DNA of 35,623 bases from Cycloclasticus sp. (GTDB lineage Bacteria > Pseudomonadota > Gammaproteobacteria > Methylococcales > Cycloclasticaceae): assembly GCA_012959695.1 (NCBI GenBank), contig DUCS01000013.1:1-35623 (forward strand), read 5' to 3'. Under the pieces are notes generated by a model. The model made no database searches. It saw only the letters and a program-made list of their open reading frames with translations, and was not told where the DNA came from. Position numbers and translations under genes: made by a program. Shown here in pieces: positions 1 through 9,678 of this stretch (within the stretch, counting starts at the first letter, position 1; every line of letters starts with the position of its first letter).

Positions 1-246
1 GCTATCGATAATTCGTTGAGTCGCTTCAATGCCCACGTCTGCACTGAGTAACAGCATTTCTAGCTCTTCAAACAAATCATCGTCGATTTGCTTTTTGCCT
101 AAAAAGAGGTTGCCCAAACCACCGGTTAACCCGGTACGTGTTTTTGTTAGTTGGTTCTTCAGTCGGCCAAAGAAGCCTTCTTTGGTTTCTTCAGTCGGTT
201 CTTGTTGAGGAACGTCGGTGTTTTTTTTCTTGCCAAATCCAAACAT
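1..246 (-). CDS. ftsY: Signal recognition particle receptor FtsY, N-terminal part (truncated by window edge)
   Basis: The reading frame starts at an ATG on the complement of 244-246 and stays open for 82 codons to the window edge. The protein begins MFGFGKKK, followed by an acidic, glutamine-rich linker and then the stretch GFFGRLKNQLTKTRTGL, typical of the start of the FtsY NG domain (N domain helical bundle). The GTPase part lies outside the window. FtsY is the membrane-associated GTPase that receives ribosome-SRP complexes for cotranslational insertion. The gene is divergent from an M16 peptidase-rsmD-coaD run, and ftsY near rsmD is a common gammaproteobacterial arrangement. The short charged N-terminus suggests a FtsY with a short A domain. 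Confidence 0.9.
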   Translation of the reverse strand, partial: MFGFGKKKNTDVPQQEPTEETKEGFFGRLKNQLTKTRTGLTGGLGNLFLGKKQIDDDLFEELEMLLLSADVGIEATQRIIDS

Positions 247-319
247 GATATCGTGTCTTTCCGAGGGAATTTTCGTAAAATGCCCGTTCTAAATGAGTTT
301 ATGGTTACGTGAGAACAAA

Positions 320-1693
320 ATGAGAAAACTATCAGCAACTATTTTTATTCTGACAATTTTTTATTCGTTAAGCAGTTTTGCTTCACCCAAAATTGTGCCT
401 AATATGGTACACGAAAAAGTGCTAAAAAATGGCTTAAAAGTCCTTGTTAAGGAAGACCGTCGTGCGCCGGTTATGGTGTCGCAAGTTTGGTATAAAGTGG
501 GTGCCAGTTATGAACACGACGGCATAACGGGCTTATCGCACGTGCTGGAACATATGATGTTTCAGGGAACGCAGGATTTAAAGCCAGGCGAGTTTTCTAA
601 AATTATCGCCGAGAATGGCGGGCGTGAAAATGCGTTTACCGGCGCAGACTACACAGCGTACTTTCAAACCATGGAGGCGTCTCGTCTAGAAGTGAGTATG
701 CGCTTAGAGGCCGAACGCATGCAGAAATTAAAGCTACAAGAAAAAGAGTTCGTTAAAGAATTACAAGTGGTGATGGAAGAACGCCGTATGCGGACAGAAG
801 ATAAACCACAAGGGCAGACGTACGAGTACTTTAAAGCCTTAGCGTATACCAGTAGCCCATACCGCAACCCTATTATCGGTTGGATGCAAGACTTAGAGGA
901 TATGAAACTAGCCGATCTGGAAGTTTGGTATAAGCGTTGGTACGCACCTAATAATGCCACATTGGTGGTCGCTGGAGATGTCCAAGCAGCTGAGGTCTTT
1001 AAGTTGGCAGAGCAATACTTCGGGCATATTCCGGCAGTAAAGTTTGACGCGATTAAGAAAAGAGTCGAAGTGCCGCAATTAGGCGTTCGCCGTGGCATCG
1101 TAAAGCAGAAGGCTAAGGCACCGTATTTATTGATGGGGTATAAAGTGCCGGTACTAAATTCAACAGACAATGAGCAAGAGGTGTATGCGTTAGAAGTATT
1201 ATCGGGCATTTTGAGTGGTGGTGGCAGTTCACGCCTGGCGTCGAATTTAATTCGAGGCAAACAAGTGGCGGCAAGCGTTAGTGCTGGCTACGACATGAAT
1301 GCGCGTTTACCTACGTTGTTTTTGTTTGACGGTATTCCAGCCGAAAGTAAAACCCTAGAAGACTTAGAAATGGCCATAAATGGGCAAATTAAATTATTGC
1401 AGAACACCCCGGTAACAACGAAAGAATTAGACCGAATCAAAGCGCAGGTCATCGCCTCAGCGGTGTACGAAAAAGATTCGAATTTTTATCAAGCCATGCA
1501 GTTAGGCATGTTGGAAACAGTGGGTATTGGCTGGCAAAAAGAGTCTGAATATGTGGATAAGGTTAAATCAGTGACCGCTGCACAAATTCAAGCAGCGGCA
1601 CATAAATACCTGGTCGAAGACCATTTAACAGTCGTGCAAATGCTACCGCAGAGCAATGTTATGGCGGCAAAGGAGTCAGCACATGTACGTTAA
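320..1693 (+). CDS. M16 family zinc metallopeptidase, catalytic member, exported
   Basis: A 457-residue pitrilysin/MPP-type (M16) peptidase. I chose the ATG at 320 because it begins a clean signal peptide (MRKLSATIFILTIFYSLSSFA, cleavage before SPKIV); an in-frame ATG at 293 would put nine extra residues before it. The inverted zinc motif HxxEH is present (HVLEH, H74, E77, H78), and a downstream acidic stretch (VVMEERR) probably supplies the third zinc ligand. The protein is therefore predicted to be a functional zinc protease in the periplasm. It overlaps by 11 bp with a second M16 gene that lacks the zinc motif. The two resemble the active/inactive subunit pairs known in this family (for example MPP beta/alpha). 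The substrate is unknown. Confidence 0.9.
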   Translation: MRKLSATIFILTIFYSLSSFASPKIVPNMVHEKVLKNGLKVLVKEDRRAPVMVSQVWYKVGASYEHDGITGLSHVLEHMMFQGTQDLKPGEFSKIIAENGGRENAFTGADYTAYFQTMEASRLEVSMRLEAERMQKLKLQEKEFVKELQVVMEERRMRTEDKPQGQTYEYFKALAYTSSPYRNPIIGWMQDLEDMKLADLEVWYKRWYAPNNATLVVAGDVQAAEVFKLAEQYFGHIPAVKFDAIKKRVEVPQLGVRRGIVKQKAKAPYLLMGYKVPVLNSTDNEQEVYALEVLSGILSGGGSSRLASNLIRGKQVAASVSAGYDMNARLPTLFLFDGIPAESKTLEDLEMAINGQIKLLQNTPVTTKELDRIKAQVIASAVYEKDSNFYQAMQLGMLETVGIGWQKESEYVDKVKSVTAAQIQAAAHKYLVEDHLTVVQMLPQSNVMAAKESAHVR

Positions 1694-3002
1694 TCAACGG
1701 GTTGTCATTGGTTTTATTTTAGCGTTAGTCAGTACCATAAGCGCGGCATTACCAAGCATTCAGCATTGGCAAACTAAGAATGGCGCGAAGGTGTTTTTTG
1801 TGCCAACAAAAGGGCTACCCATATTAGATGTTCAACTGGTGTTTGACGCTGGTAGCGCGCGCGACGGCAGTAAGAAAGGCTTAGCCGCATTAACCAGTAC
1901 CATGCTAAACGAGGGTGCTGGTGGGCTAACGGCTCAAGCTATTGCTGAAGAATTGGAAAGCGTCGGGGCGCAACTAGGTGCTTCATCTTCTAGGGATTTT
2001 ACGACAATAAAGTATAGAAGTTTAACCGACAAATCGGCATTAATGACATCGTGGGCAGTGCTAAAAAAAGTACTTAATGAGCCTGAATTTACTCTATTAG
2101 ATTTTAAGCGTGAAAAAGAGCGCATATTATTACGTATTAAAAGGCGCGAAGAATCGCCGGGTACCTTGGCTCAACTTGCCCTATATAAGGCGATGTACAA
2201 AGATCATCCCTACGCGAATGCGATTTCAGGAGAGCTAGAATCTGTCAGCAATATAAACGTTGATGACTTAATTGGTTTTTATAAAACGCATTACGTAGCA
2301 AAGAATTTGATGGTGGTGCTGGTGGGAGGTGTCTCGCGTGAGCAAGCCGAAGCATTGGTCGATGATTTAGTAAAAGATCTGCCAGAAGGAAAAAAAACAG
2401 CTAAGATTCAAGCAGTTAAAGACATTGTGAAAGGCGCTGAAATTCACCAAGAATACTCGTCGCAACAAACGCATTTGATGTATAGCTTGCCTGTGCTAAG
2501 GCATAACGACGAGGACTATTTCGCCTTGTATGTTGGAAATCACATTTTGGGCGGCAGCGGGTTTAGTTCTCGAATCGTTAAAGAAATTCGTGAAGAAAGA
2601 GGCTTGGCGTATAGCGCTTACAGTTATTTTCACCCGATGATCGAAAAAGGCCCGTTTCTAATGGGCCTGCAAACACGAAATGAAAAAGTAGCTGAAGCGT
2701 CGACGGCAGTTAAGGCCGTGTTGCAAAAGTTTATTGAACATGGCCCAAGCGAAGAAGAGCTGATAGCAGCAAAGAAAAATATCAGTGGTGGCTTTGCGCT
2801 AAAGCTAGACAGTAACAAAAAGCTGTTGGGTAATGTTGTGAGTATTGTCGCCAGTGGCGCACCGTTGGATTATTTAGATAATTACCTACAAAAGGTTAAG
2901 GCGACAACGCGCAAACAAATACAAGATGCGTTTAAACGCCGTGTGGAGATGGACAAAATGACATTGGTAACGGTTGGAAAAACCGTTGCAGAACAACAGT
3001 AA
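1683..3002 (+). CDS. M16 family peptidase-like protein, non-catalytic partner, exported
   Basis: A 439-residue M16-fold protein. The start at 1683 is supported by AGGAG at 1671-1675 and gives an N-terminal signal segment (MYVNQRVVIGFILALVSTISAALP). The region corresponding to HxxEH reads LAALTSTMLNEGAGG, so the zinc ligands are missing. The C-terminal substrate-binding R/Y motif of the family is intact (KEIREERGLAYSAYSYF). It is therefore likely the structural, substrate-gripping subunit of a heterodimer with the upstream catalytic M16 protein. It overlaps that gene by 11 bp, and its stop codon overlaps the rsmD start (TAATG at 3000-3004), consistent with one transcript. Confidence 0.88.
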   Translation: MYVNQRVVIGFILALVSTISAALPSIQHWQTKNGAKVFFVPTKGLPILDVQLVFDAGSARDGSKKGLAALTSTMLNEGAGGLTAQAIAEELESVGAQLGASSSRDFTTIKYRSLTDKSALMTSWAVLKKVLNEPEFTLLDFKREKERILLRIKRREESPGTLAQLALYKAMYKDHPYANAISGELESVSNINVDDLIGFYKTHYVAKNLMVVLVGGVSREQAEALVDDLVKDLPEGKKTAKIQAVKDIVKGAEIHQEYSSQQTHLMYSLPVLRHNDEDYFALYVGNHILGGSGFSSRIVKEIREERGLAYSAYSYFHPMIEKGPFLMGLQTRNEKVAEASTAVKAVLQKFIEHGPSEEELIAAKKNISGGFALKLDSNKKLLGNVVSIVASGAPLDYLDNYLQKVKATTRKQIQDAFKRRVEMDKMTLVTVGKTVAEQQ

Positions 3003-3575
3003 TGGTCGCTAAAGACAATAAAGTTCGCATCATCGCCGGGCAATGGCGTGGGCGAAAGCTCGATTTTCCGACGGCAGACGGCTTGCGCCCCACAACAGAC
3101 CCAATAAGGGAAACATTGTTTAGTTGGCTACAAGCGTATTTGCCATCAGCACAATGTTTAGACTTATACGCTGGCAGTGGCGCGTTGGGTTTTGAAGCAG
3201 CCTCAAGAGGGGCAAAAAACGTTGTATTGGTAGAAAATGACCGAGCTAGCGCGAGTTATCTAAAGAAGAATAAGGCGGTATTTCAAGCTGAGAACCTACA
3301 AATTAAACAAATAGCTGCGTTAAGTTACATTGATATGTGTCAGAAAGGCGTGCAGGGCTTGTTCGACATTGTTTTTGTAGACCCGCCGTTTAGAGATAAC
3401 ATCTTGGCAGAATGCGTTGAAAAACTTGAGCAAAGCGGCTGTTTAGCAGATGATGCTCTTATCTACTTAGAATGTGAGCGGAAATTAGATTTAGACTTTA
3501 TACCGGCCAACTGGCAAGAACACCGCAGTAAAACACGCGGACAAGTTAAATTTAGTCTCTACAAAAGAGAAAATC

Positions 3576-3583
<8 letters not shown>
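3002..3583 (+). CDS. rsmD: 16S rRNA (guanine(966)-N(2))-methyltransferase RsmD
   Basis: A 193-residue SAM-dependent methyltransferase. The N-terminus contains VRIIAGQWRGRKL and GLRPTTDPIRETLFSWL, the conserved RsmD opening. The SAM-binding loop is LDLYAGSGALGFEA (about residues 53-66), and the N6/N2-type catalytic motif is DPPF at 127-130. Length matches the family. In other bacteria the enzyme methylates G966 of 16S rRNA in the 30S particle. The start ATG overlaps the stop of the preceding M16 gene, and the end overlaps coaD by 8 bp, so translation of the three is probably coupled. Confidence 0.95.
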
Positions 3584-4317
<734 letters not shown>

Positions 4318-4318
<1 letters not shown>

Positions 4319-5991
4319 TGCAACGACACCTATCCCTTGTGCTGATTTGCACACTACTTTTTGGTTGTGCTAACAACACCATAAAACCAAACGGCCATGC
4401 CATTGCCAGTGCTCACCCGGCGGCAACGCAAGCTGGGTTAACTATTCTTAATAAAGGCGGTAACGCGTTTGATGCGGCTATAGCCGTTAGCGCTGCTTTG
4501 GCGGTTGTTGAACCAAGGGGTTCTGGGCTTGGTGGCGGTGGGTTTTGGTTATTACATGAGGCAAAAACAAAGCGGCAAGTGATGATTGATGGGCGAGAGG
4601 TTGCCCCTAAGGCCGCGCATAAAGATATGTTTCTTGATGAGTTCGGTACACCGATTAGAAACGCATCCGTTAATGGCGTCTTGTCGGCGGGTATTCCGGG
4701 TGTGCCAGCTGGCTTGGTTCACTTATCAGAAAATTATGGTGTGTTGCCCTTATCAACTAGTTTGCAACCTGCTATATCGTTGGCTGAACAAGGTTTTAGG
4801 GTCAACGGGGATTATCACCGCACAGCGACGGTTAGGCAAAATGTGTTGGCAGCTAACAAATCAGCCCGCGATATTTTTCTAATTGATGGGAAAGCACCCG
4901 CGATCGGTAGCGTAATAAAACAAGCCGATTTAGCGAATACATTAAGGTTGATAGCGGCACATGGGTTTGATGGCTTTTACCGAGGCGAACTAGCTAAAAA
5001 ACTGGTTAATGGGGTGAGAGAAAATGGCGGCATTTGGACTGAGCAAGACCTAGCAACTTATACGATTAAGGAGCGAAAGCCAGTTGTCATCAACTACAAC
5101 GGTATGAAGATTACCAGTGCTGTATTGCCGTCGTCGGGTGGTTTGGTATTATCGATTGCGTTAAATATTCTTGAGCAATATGACTTGTCAACGATGAATG
5201 AGGCAACGCGTGCTCACGTTATTGTTGAAGCGATGAGAAGAGCCTATCGAGACAGAGCTTTATACATGGGTGATACTGACTTTGTTGAAGTGCCTATTAA
5301 TATGATGATGCAGAAGTCTTACGCGATAAATAAGATGGCTGACTTTCACTTAGACAAGGCAACAGCCAGCGAGAGCTTAACAGGTTTGAATGCAACAGAA
5401 GCTCGTGACACCACGCATTTCTCAGTGATCGATAATGAGGGTAACCGTGTTGCTGCAACGCTGTCTGTTAATTATCCATTTGGTTCTTGTTATGTGCCGC
5501 CAGGTACCGGTGTTTTGCTGAATGATGAAATGGATGACTTTTCTAAAAAACCGGGTGTGCCCAATATTTACGGCTTGGTTGGTGGCGCAGCAAATGCCAT
5601 ACAGCCCGGAAAGCGAATGTTATCCAGTATGTCCCCCACGTTTATAGAAACGGATGATATTGTGGGCATACTCGGCACCCCAGGTGGCAGTCGCATTATT
5701 AGTATGGTGCTACTGGCTATATTAGACGCTGAAAGTGGGAATGGCCCCACATCATGGGTATCACTGCCTCGTTTCCACCATCAATACTTGCCCGATGAAA
5801 TTCAATACGAGCCCAATGCATTAACCGATGATGCCGTCTTAGCGTTAAAACAAAAAGGCCATCACTTGAAGCGCTTAAAGCGGGGGTATGGAAATATGCA
5901 TGCTGTGATGTGGGATAAAAAGTCTAACCGCATTCAAGCAGCAAGTGACCCTAGGCTTTTTGGTCAAGCTAAGGTGGAAAATAAGCCGTAG
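4318..5991 (+). CDS. ggt: Gamma-glutamyltransferase, lipoprotein form
   Basis: A 557-residue Ntn-hydrolase of the gamma-glutamyltranspeptidase family, close to full family length. The N-terminus is a lipoprotein signal with lipobox LFGC (C17). The family motif PRGSGLGGGGF follows at about 60-70. The autoprocessing/catalytic threonine is the first T of TTHFSV (T365), followed by the small-subunit core (NEGNRVAATLSVN) and the oxyanion motif GTPGGSRI. The enzyme hydrolyses or transfers the gamma-glutamyl group of glutathione and related peptides. The signal places it in the periplasm, anchored to a membrane. The start overlaps the ferredoxin stop (TAATG). The next gene encodes a phytochelatin-synthase-like lipoprotein, another glutathione-acting fold. 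Confidence 0.93.
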
Positions 5992-6032
5992 TGTTATACG
6001 GGTTATCAATCATTGAACAGTTAACTTAAGAG

Positions 6033-6842
6033 ATGCTTATGTTTAGAAGTTTTTTCATAATAACGATTATCGCCCTCACAGGCTGCGCAACGCATACCGT
6101 TTCTTCCCAGCAGCAGGTCATTTCTTGGACTACGCCCGAGGGGGTTCAACGACTTTCTTCATCAAAGCACAACGTTGACTTTTTTAAATTAGCGAACCAC
6201 TTCGAAAGCCAATCAAATAAACTTTTTTGTGGGCCAACGTCGGCCACCATCGTTTTAAACGCATTACGATTACGTCAGTCACCAGTTGAGTTACCCAAAG
6301 GGTTAGCGTTACTGAGTCAGCAAGATTTAGCGTACTTGCCTAAAAGGGAGGGTTGGTCACCTTATTACAAACGATATACACAAGATAATATTTTGGACCT
6401 AAGCCCAAAACCCAGAGCCGTTATTTTAGGTCAGCCCATTGGGGAAAAAGAAGGTAAGCCAATTAAAGACTACGGTATCCAACTGCATCAACTAGCAATG
6501 ATATTTAAGGCACACCGGTTGAAAGTGGACATGCACGTCGTAAGCAATAATGCAGATCAAAAGAGTTTAAAACAAATAATGGTCGCCAGTTTAGAAAATG
6601 CCAAGGATTACTTAGTCGTTAACTATCAACGTGCGGTTCTTAAGCAACTTAAAGGTGGGCATATTTCCCCCATTGGTGCATACCACGAACTAAGCGATTC
6701 TTTTTTAATTTTGGATACGGCGCCTAATAAAGCCGACTGGGTTTGGGTGAAAGCAGATGTGTTAATTAAGGCAATGCAAACGTACGATACGATAGAAAAT
6801 CGAGGTTTTTTAATCGTTAGTGAGCAGGAAAAACTGCATTGA
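6033..6842 (+). CDS. Phytochelatin-synthase-like cysteine peptidase, lipoprotein
   Basis: A 269-residue protein with a lipoprotein signal (lipobox LTGC, C18). It has the phytochelatin synthase fold signature: FCGPTSATIVLNAL with nucleophile C66, GGHISPIGAY with H210, and ILDTAP with D228, giving the papain-like Cys-His-Asp triad. Bacterial and cyanobacterial single-domain relatives mostly remove glycine from glutathione and make little phytochelatin. It lacks the Cys-rich C-terminal domain of plant enzymes. It sits 41 bp after ggt, so the pair may process glutathione or thiol-metal conjugates outside the cytoplasm. An in-frame ATG at 6039 is an alternative start. Confidence 0.85.
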   Translation: MLMFRSFFIITIIALTGCATHTVSSQQQVISWTTPEGVQRLSSSKHNVDFFKLANHFESQSNKLFCGPTSATIVLNALRLRQSPVELPKGLALLSQQDLAYLPKREGWSPYYKRYTQDNILDLSPKPRAVILGQPIGEKEGKPIKDYGIQLHQLAMIFKAHRLKVDMHVVSNNADQKSLKQIMVASLENAKDYLVVNYQRAVLKQLKGGHISPIGAYHELSDSFLILDTAPNKADWVWVKADVLIKAMQTYDTIENRGFLIVSEQEKLH

Positions 6843-6856
6843 GAGACGGTTTTATA

Positions 6857-7252
6857 TCAATCAGCTGCCGGCTGTCCTTTCATTTTTAACAACCAACCAT
6901 CCACGCCATTGCAACGATTGGTGGTTATAGCGCTAACATCGATTCTAACGTACTTCTTTTTAATAGTAGCGGGTAGTTTCCCTGTCACGACATAACCTTT
7001 ATTTATTTCACGAATCGTGATTTCAACAGGAAGTTTATTAGCAACCACCTGAATACTGTTCGATACGGTGGATGATGACGTTTGGAACGAAAACTCAGAT
7101 TGTGGTGCAACCGTAGTTAAGGCCACTGGAGTGATATTCGTTAACGTGGGTTTACTGCAAGCTTTTTTACTGCTACTGGTACTGCCATAAGCGAGTGCAT
7201 GGGTACTTAAAACAGTCAGCATTAGTGCCATCAATAAATGCAGTGGATACAT
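6857..7252 (-). CDS. Small exported protein of unknown function
   Basis: I do not recognise the family. The 131-residue product has a signal peptide (MYPLHLLMALMLTVLSTHALA) and a mature part of about 110 residues rich in Ser, Thr and Val. Two Cys (in KKACSK and TNRCNG) could form a disulfide. The pattern of alternating hydrophobic residues suggests a small beta protein in the periplasm. A strong Shine-Dalgarno (GGAGG) lies on the complement of 7259-7263, which supports the start. It is convergent with the phytochelatin-synthase-like gene (14 bp between stops) and lies downstream of the DUF1538/PII-like module, from which it is separated by 73 bp. Confidence 0.7.
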   Translation of the reverse strand: MYPLHLLMALMLTVLSTHALAYGSTSSSKKACSKPTLTNITPVALTTVAPQSEFSFQTSSSTVSNSIQVVANKLPVEITIREINKGYVVTGKLPATIKKKYVRIDVSAITTNRCNGVDGWLLKMKGQPAAD

Positions 7253-7325
7253 AATAGTCCTCCAAAAATGGGTAGGTAGCTAAGTTAAACATAAAATTCA
7301 GCAAGCAAAAACGTTTAAGGCTTAA

Positions 7326-7739
7326 TTAGCAAACCCCTGATAATTCGCATAACCCATCTAGCACTAATTGAACAGGACTAACCACGCCGATAATTTTGCC
7401 GTTTTCCATAACAGGGGCTCGCATTAGACCGTATCTTGCGAATAAGCGTGAGCAGTAACGGATGTCCATATCGGGTGAGACTGAAATAAGCGGCTTTTCG
7501 TTTATTTCATATACGTTTACACGGTCAGGTGCCTTGTCTTTTGCTAAGACTTGCTTTGCGATGGTGCCGGCATTTATAACACCGTACTCATCATCGTCGT
7601 GAAATTTTTCGACGAATAACACAGATGTTTTATGCCGCTTCATTTCTCGAACGGCTTCGGTCACATTCATTCGTCCGTCAATAATATGAAATTCTGTTTT
7701 CATTACGTCACGTACGCGGATTGTTTTTTTATCACTCAT
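7326..7739 (-). CDS. CBS-domain-pair protein
   Basis: A 137-residue protein made almost entirely of two CBS motifs. The first covers about residues 8-65 (VRDVMKTEFHIIDGRMNV, then SVLFVEK), and the second about 75-132 (ISVSPDMDIRYCSRLF, then RAPVMENGKIIGVVSPVQLV). Paired CBS domains usually bind adenine nucleotides and regulate an attached or partner protein. This one is free-standing. Its start overlaps the stop of the PII-like gene by 4 bp, and it is the last gene of the DUF1538-DUF1538-PII-like-CBS set. It is therefore a likely nucleotide-sensing accessory of that membrane system. The ligand is not predictable here. Confidence 0.85.
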   Translation of the reverse strand: MSDKKTIRVRDVMKTEFHIIDGRMNVTEAVREMKRHKTSVLFVEKFHDDDEYGVINAGTIAKQVLAKDKAPDRVNVYEINEKPLISVSPDMDIRYCSRLFARYGLMRAPVMENGKIIGVVSPVQLVLDGLCELSGVC

Positions 7740-8086
7740 AATTCTTCCTCAATAATTTGTGTTATTTCTTTGGCTTGGTGCAGTACGCCAATGGCGTCTT
7801 CTACGTCAATTTGAAGGGCGATGCCGCTACCGGGTTCTTCGTCAAACCGTCCCGCTCGAGCTACTTCTTCGATTATTTTTCGGCTTAAATGTTGTTCGAC
7901 TAAAAAGAGAATCACGTCTCGTTGGGCGTCTAAGTTCAGCCCCATAAACGTTTTCTTTTTTTCTATCCCTTCGCCACGCGCGTTGTTGATAATCGTTGCG
8001 CCTGTGGCGCCAATGTTTCTAGCGGCCTCAAGAACCGTGTCGGTTTTGTTGACATCAACAAATACTAAAATAAGTTTGAAATGCAT
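7736..8086 (-). CDS. PII-like regulatory protein
   Basis: A 116-residue protein with the ferredoxin-like pattern of PII (GlnB/GlnK) proteins: beta strand KLILVFVDV, helix TVLEAARNIGATGATIINNARGEG (as in the PII beta1-alpha1-beta2 region leading to the T-loop), then a second beta-alpha-beta (RDVILFLVEQHLSRKIIEEVARAG) and a C-terminal strand and helix. It lacks the canonical T-loop Tyr context of GlnB, so it belongs among the divergent PII-like proteins. Members of this superfamily commonly sit next to a membrane transporter and gate it in response to nucleotides. Here it is 2 bp from a DUF1538 membrane gene and overlaps the CBS gene, which supports that role by inference. Confidence 0.75.
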   Translation of the reverse strand: MHFKLILVFVDVNKTDTVLEAARNIGATGATIINNARGEGIEKKKTFMGLNLDAQRDVILFLVEQHLSRKIIEEVARAGRFDEEPGSGIALQIDVEDAIGVLHQAKEITQIIEEEL

Positions 8087-8088
8087 AA

Positions 8089-8883
8089 TTAATCTCCTTC
8101 TTCGGGGCGTTTAAGTTGTGCCCTGCGCGTTAACCACTCAGTTATTTGAGCGTATGCAAGCACGGCTATTATAGGGAATAGACTGGCAAAGGCAATTAGC
8201 CCAAAGCCGTCCAGTAATGGGTTTCTACCGGGTATCGCGGTGGCTAAACCAATACCCAAGGCGGTGACCAATGGAACGGTCACGGTAGACGTTGTTACGC
8301 CACCGGAGTCGTAGGCTAAACCAATAATCATTTTTGGTGCAAACATAGTTTGGATGATGACGATAACGTAGCCAGCAATGATGTAGAGGTATAATTCGGT
8401 ACCGCTAACGATGCGATAAGTGCCTAGAGCAATACCCACGGAAACGCCTATGGATACGGCAAGCCGTAGATACCAAGCTTTAATATTACCGGCGGATATA
8501 GTTTGTGCTTTTATGGCGACGGCTATTAGTGCTGGTTCGGCCAAGGTGGTTGCAAAACCGATACAGGCTCCAAATATATACACCCAAGTATAGTCTTGCC
8601 AAGCGATAGAGATTGATTGGTCGGTCGTAGGGTTAATAAAGCTTTTACTGGTGAGTTGTTCAGCCATAAGTGTTCCGAGCGGGAATAGTGCTTTATCTAA
8701 GCCGACCAAAAAAAAGGTAATACCCAAAATGACGTACACCATGCCAACCATTAAATTCTTAAGCTGGGCAAATTGACGTTTGATAACGAACAACTGAAAA
8801 AATACGATGATAATCAGAATAGGCGCAACGTCTTTAATGGTGGACAGCAAGACACTGAAAATTTCGGTGATCCAGCTCATCAT
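8089..8883 (-). CDS. DUF1538 family integral membrane protein (second copy)
   Basis: A 264-residue hydrophobic protein with about six to seven predicted membrane segments. It carries the two conserved DUF1538 motifs: a [12 protein letters not shown] stretch near residue 120 and [19 protein letters not shown] near residue 190, followed by [16 protein letters not shown]. The same motifs recur in the adjacent gene at 8880-9614, so the two are paralogues. In other genomes both units are often fused in one polypeptide. The conserved Glu/Asp and Gly/Ser/Thr motifs inside membrane segments suggest a transporter or channel of unknown substrate. The start overlaps the upstream copy by 4 bp, and the PII-like gene starts 2 bp after the stop. 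Confidence 0.85.
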   Translation of the reverse strand: MMSWITEIFSVLLSTIKDVAPILIIIVFFQLFVIKRQFAQLKNLMVGMVYVILGITFFLVGLDKALFPLGTLMAEQLTSKSFINPTTDQSISIAWQDYTWVYIFGACIGFATTLAEPALIAVAIKAQTISAGNIKAWYLRLAVSIGVSVGIALGTYRIVSGTELYLYIIAGYVIVIIQTMFAPKMIIGLAYDSGGVTTSTVTVPLVTALGIGLATAIPGRNPLLDGFGLIAFASLFPIIAVLAYAQITEWLTRRAQLKRPEEGD

Positions 8884-9614
8884 ATAACCATCCCATACGC
8901 CATAACGAAAATCATCGGCGTGAGCGAGGCGAAAGCGATAAGACCAAAGCCATCGGTTAATGGATTGCGTCCTTGAATAGCAGAGGCAAGCCCAACACCT
9001 AGGGCTGTGACTAGCGGTACGGTAATGGTGGAAGTGGTTACGCCGCCTGAGTCATAGGCAATGCCGATAATGGCATCGGGTGCGAAGAACGTCATAATCA
9101 CCACGCCAATGTAGCCTGGGATAATGAGGTAATGCAGTGGCCAGCCGCGAATAATTCGTAGCACCCCAAGTAGAATCGCAAAGCCCACGGAGGCGGCAAC
9201 GGTAAAGCGTAACCCAGTGGCATAACTAATTTTGGCTTGTTCTGATGCTTGTATCATGCCACCGTCTGCAGCGATTCTTGCAGCTTCATTGGCAACGGCA
9301 ATTAACGCAGGTTCTGCCGCGGTGGTGCCAAAACCCAGTGAAAACGCGAAGGCGAGTAACCATGGAACGCTACCCTTTTTAGCAAAAGCATATGCCATGT
9401 TTTCGCCAATAGGAAAGAGGCTTTTTTCAAGCCCTTGAATAAACAAGGTTAAGCCCAATACAACAAAAATTGTGCCGATGGCAATATCTGCAACGTTAGG
9501 AATAGGTTGTTTAAGAACGAAGAGTTGAAAAATAAAAATAACAACAAAGATAGGCAGTAAATCTAAAATACTGCCGATTATTTGTTTTAAAAATTTATTT
9601 TTAACGTGAAACAA
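8880..9614 (-). CDS. DUF1538 family integral membrane protein (first copy)
   Basis: A 244-residue membrane protein, first gene of the module. The start is a TTG on the complement of 9612-9614, preceded at good spacing by AGGGAGAG (complement of about 9620-9627), which decides the start. It has the same motif pair as its neighbour: [16 protein letters not shown] and [19 protein letters not shown], then [16 protein letters not shown]. Between the motifs it has a longer soluble loop ([17 protein letters not shown]) than the second copy. Function is unknown for the family. The two halves probably assemble as a pseudo-symmetric dimer in the inner membrane. Confidence 0.85.
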   Translation of the reverse strand: MFHVKNKFLKQIIGSILDLLPIFVVIFIFQLFVLKQPIPNVADIAIGTIFVVLGLTLFIQGLEKSLFPIGENMAYAFAKKGSVPWLLAFAFSLGFGTTAAEPALIAVANEAARIAADGGMIQASEQAKISYATGLRFTVAASVGFAILLGVLRIIRGWPLHYLIIPGYIGVVIMTFFAPDAIIGIAYDSGGVTTSTITVPLVTALGVGLASAIQGRNPLTDGFGLIAFASLTPMIFVMAYGMVI

Positions 9615-9678
9615 TATTGCTCTCCCTGTAGCTATAACTCTATAGGAAAAGGGGTTTCATATCTAATGTAGATTGCTT

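Noticed and set aside
664-1260. 198-codon minus-strand frame antisense to the catalytic M16 gene
   Set aside because: It is a shadow of the real gene; the composition (Ser/Arg-rich) and lack of motifs fit non-coding.
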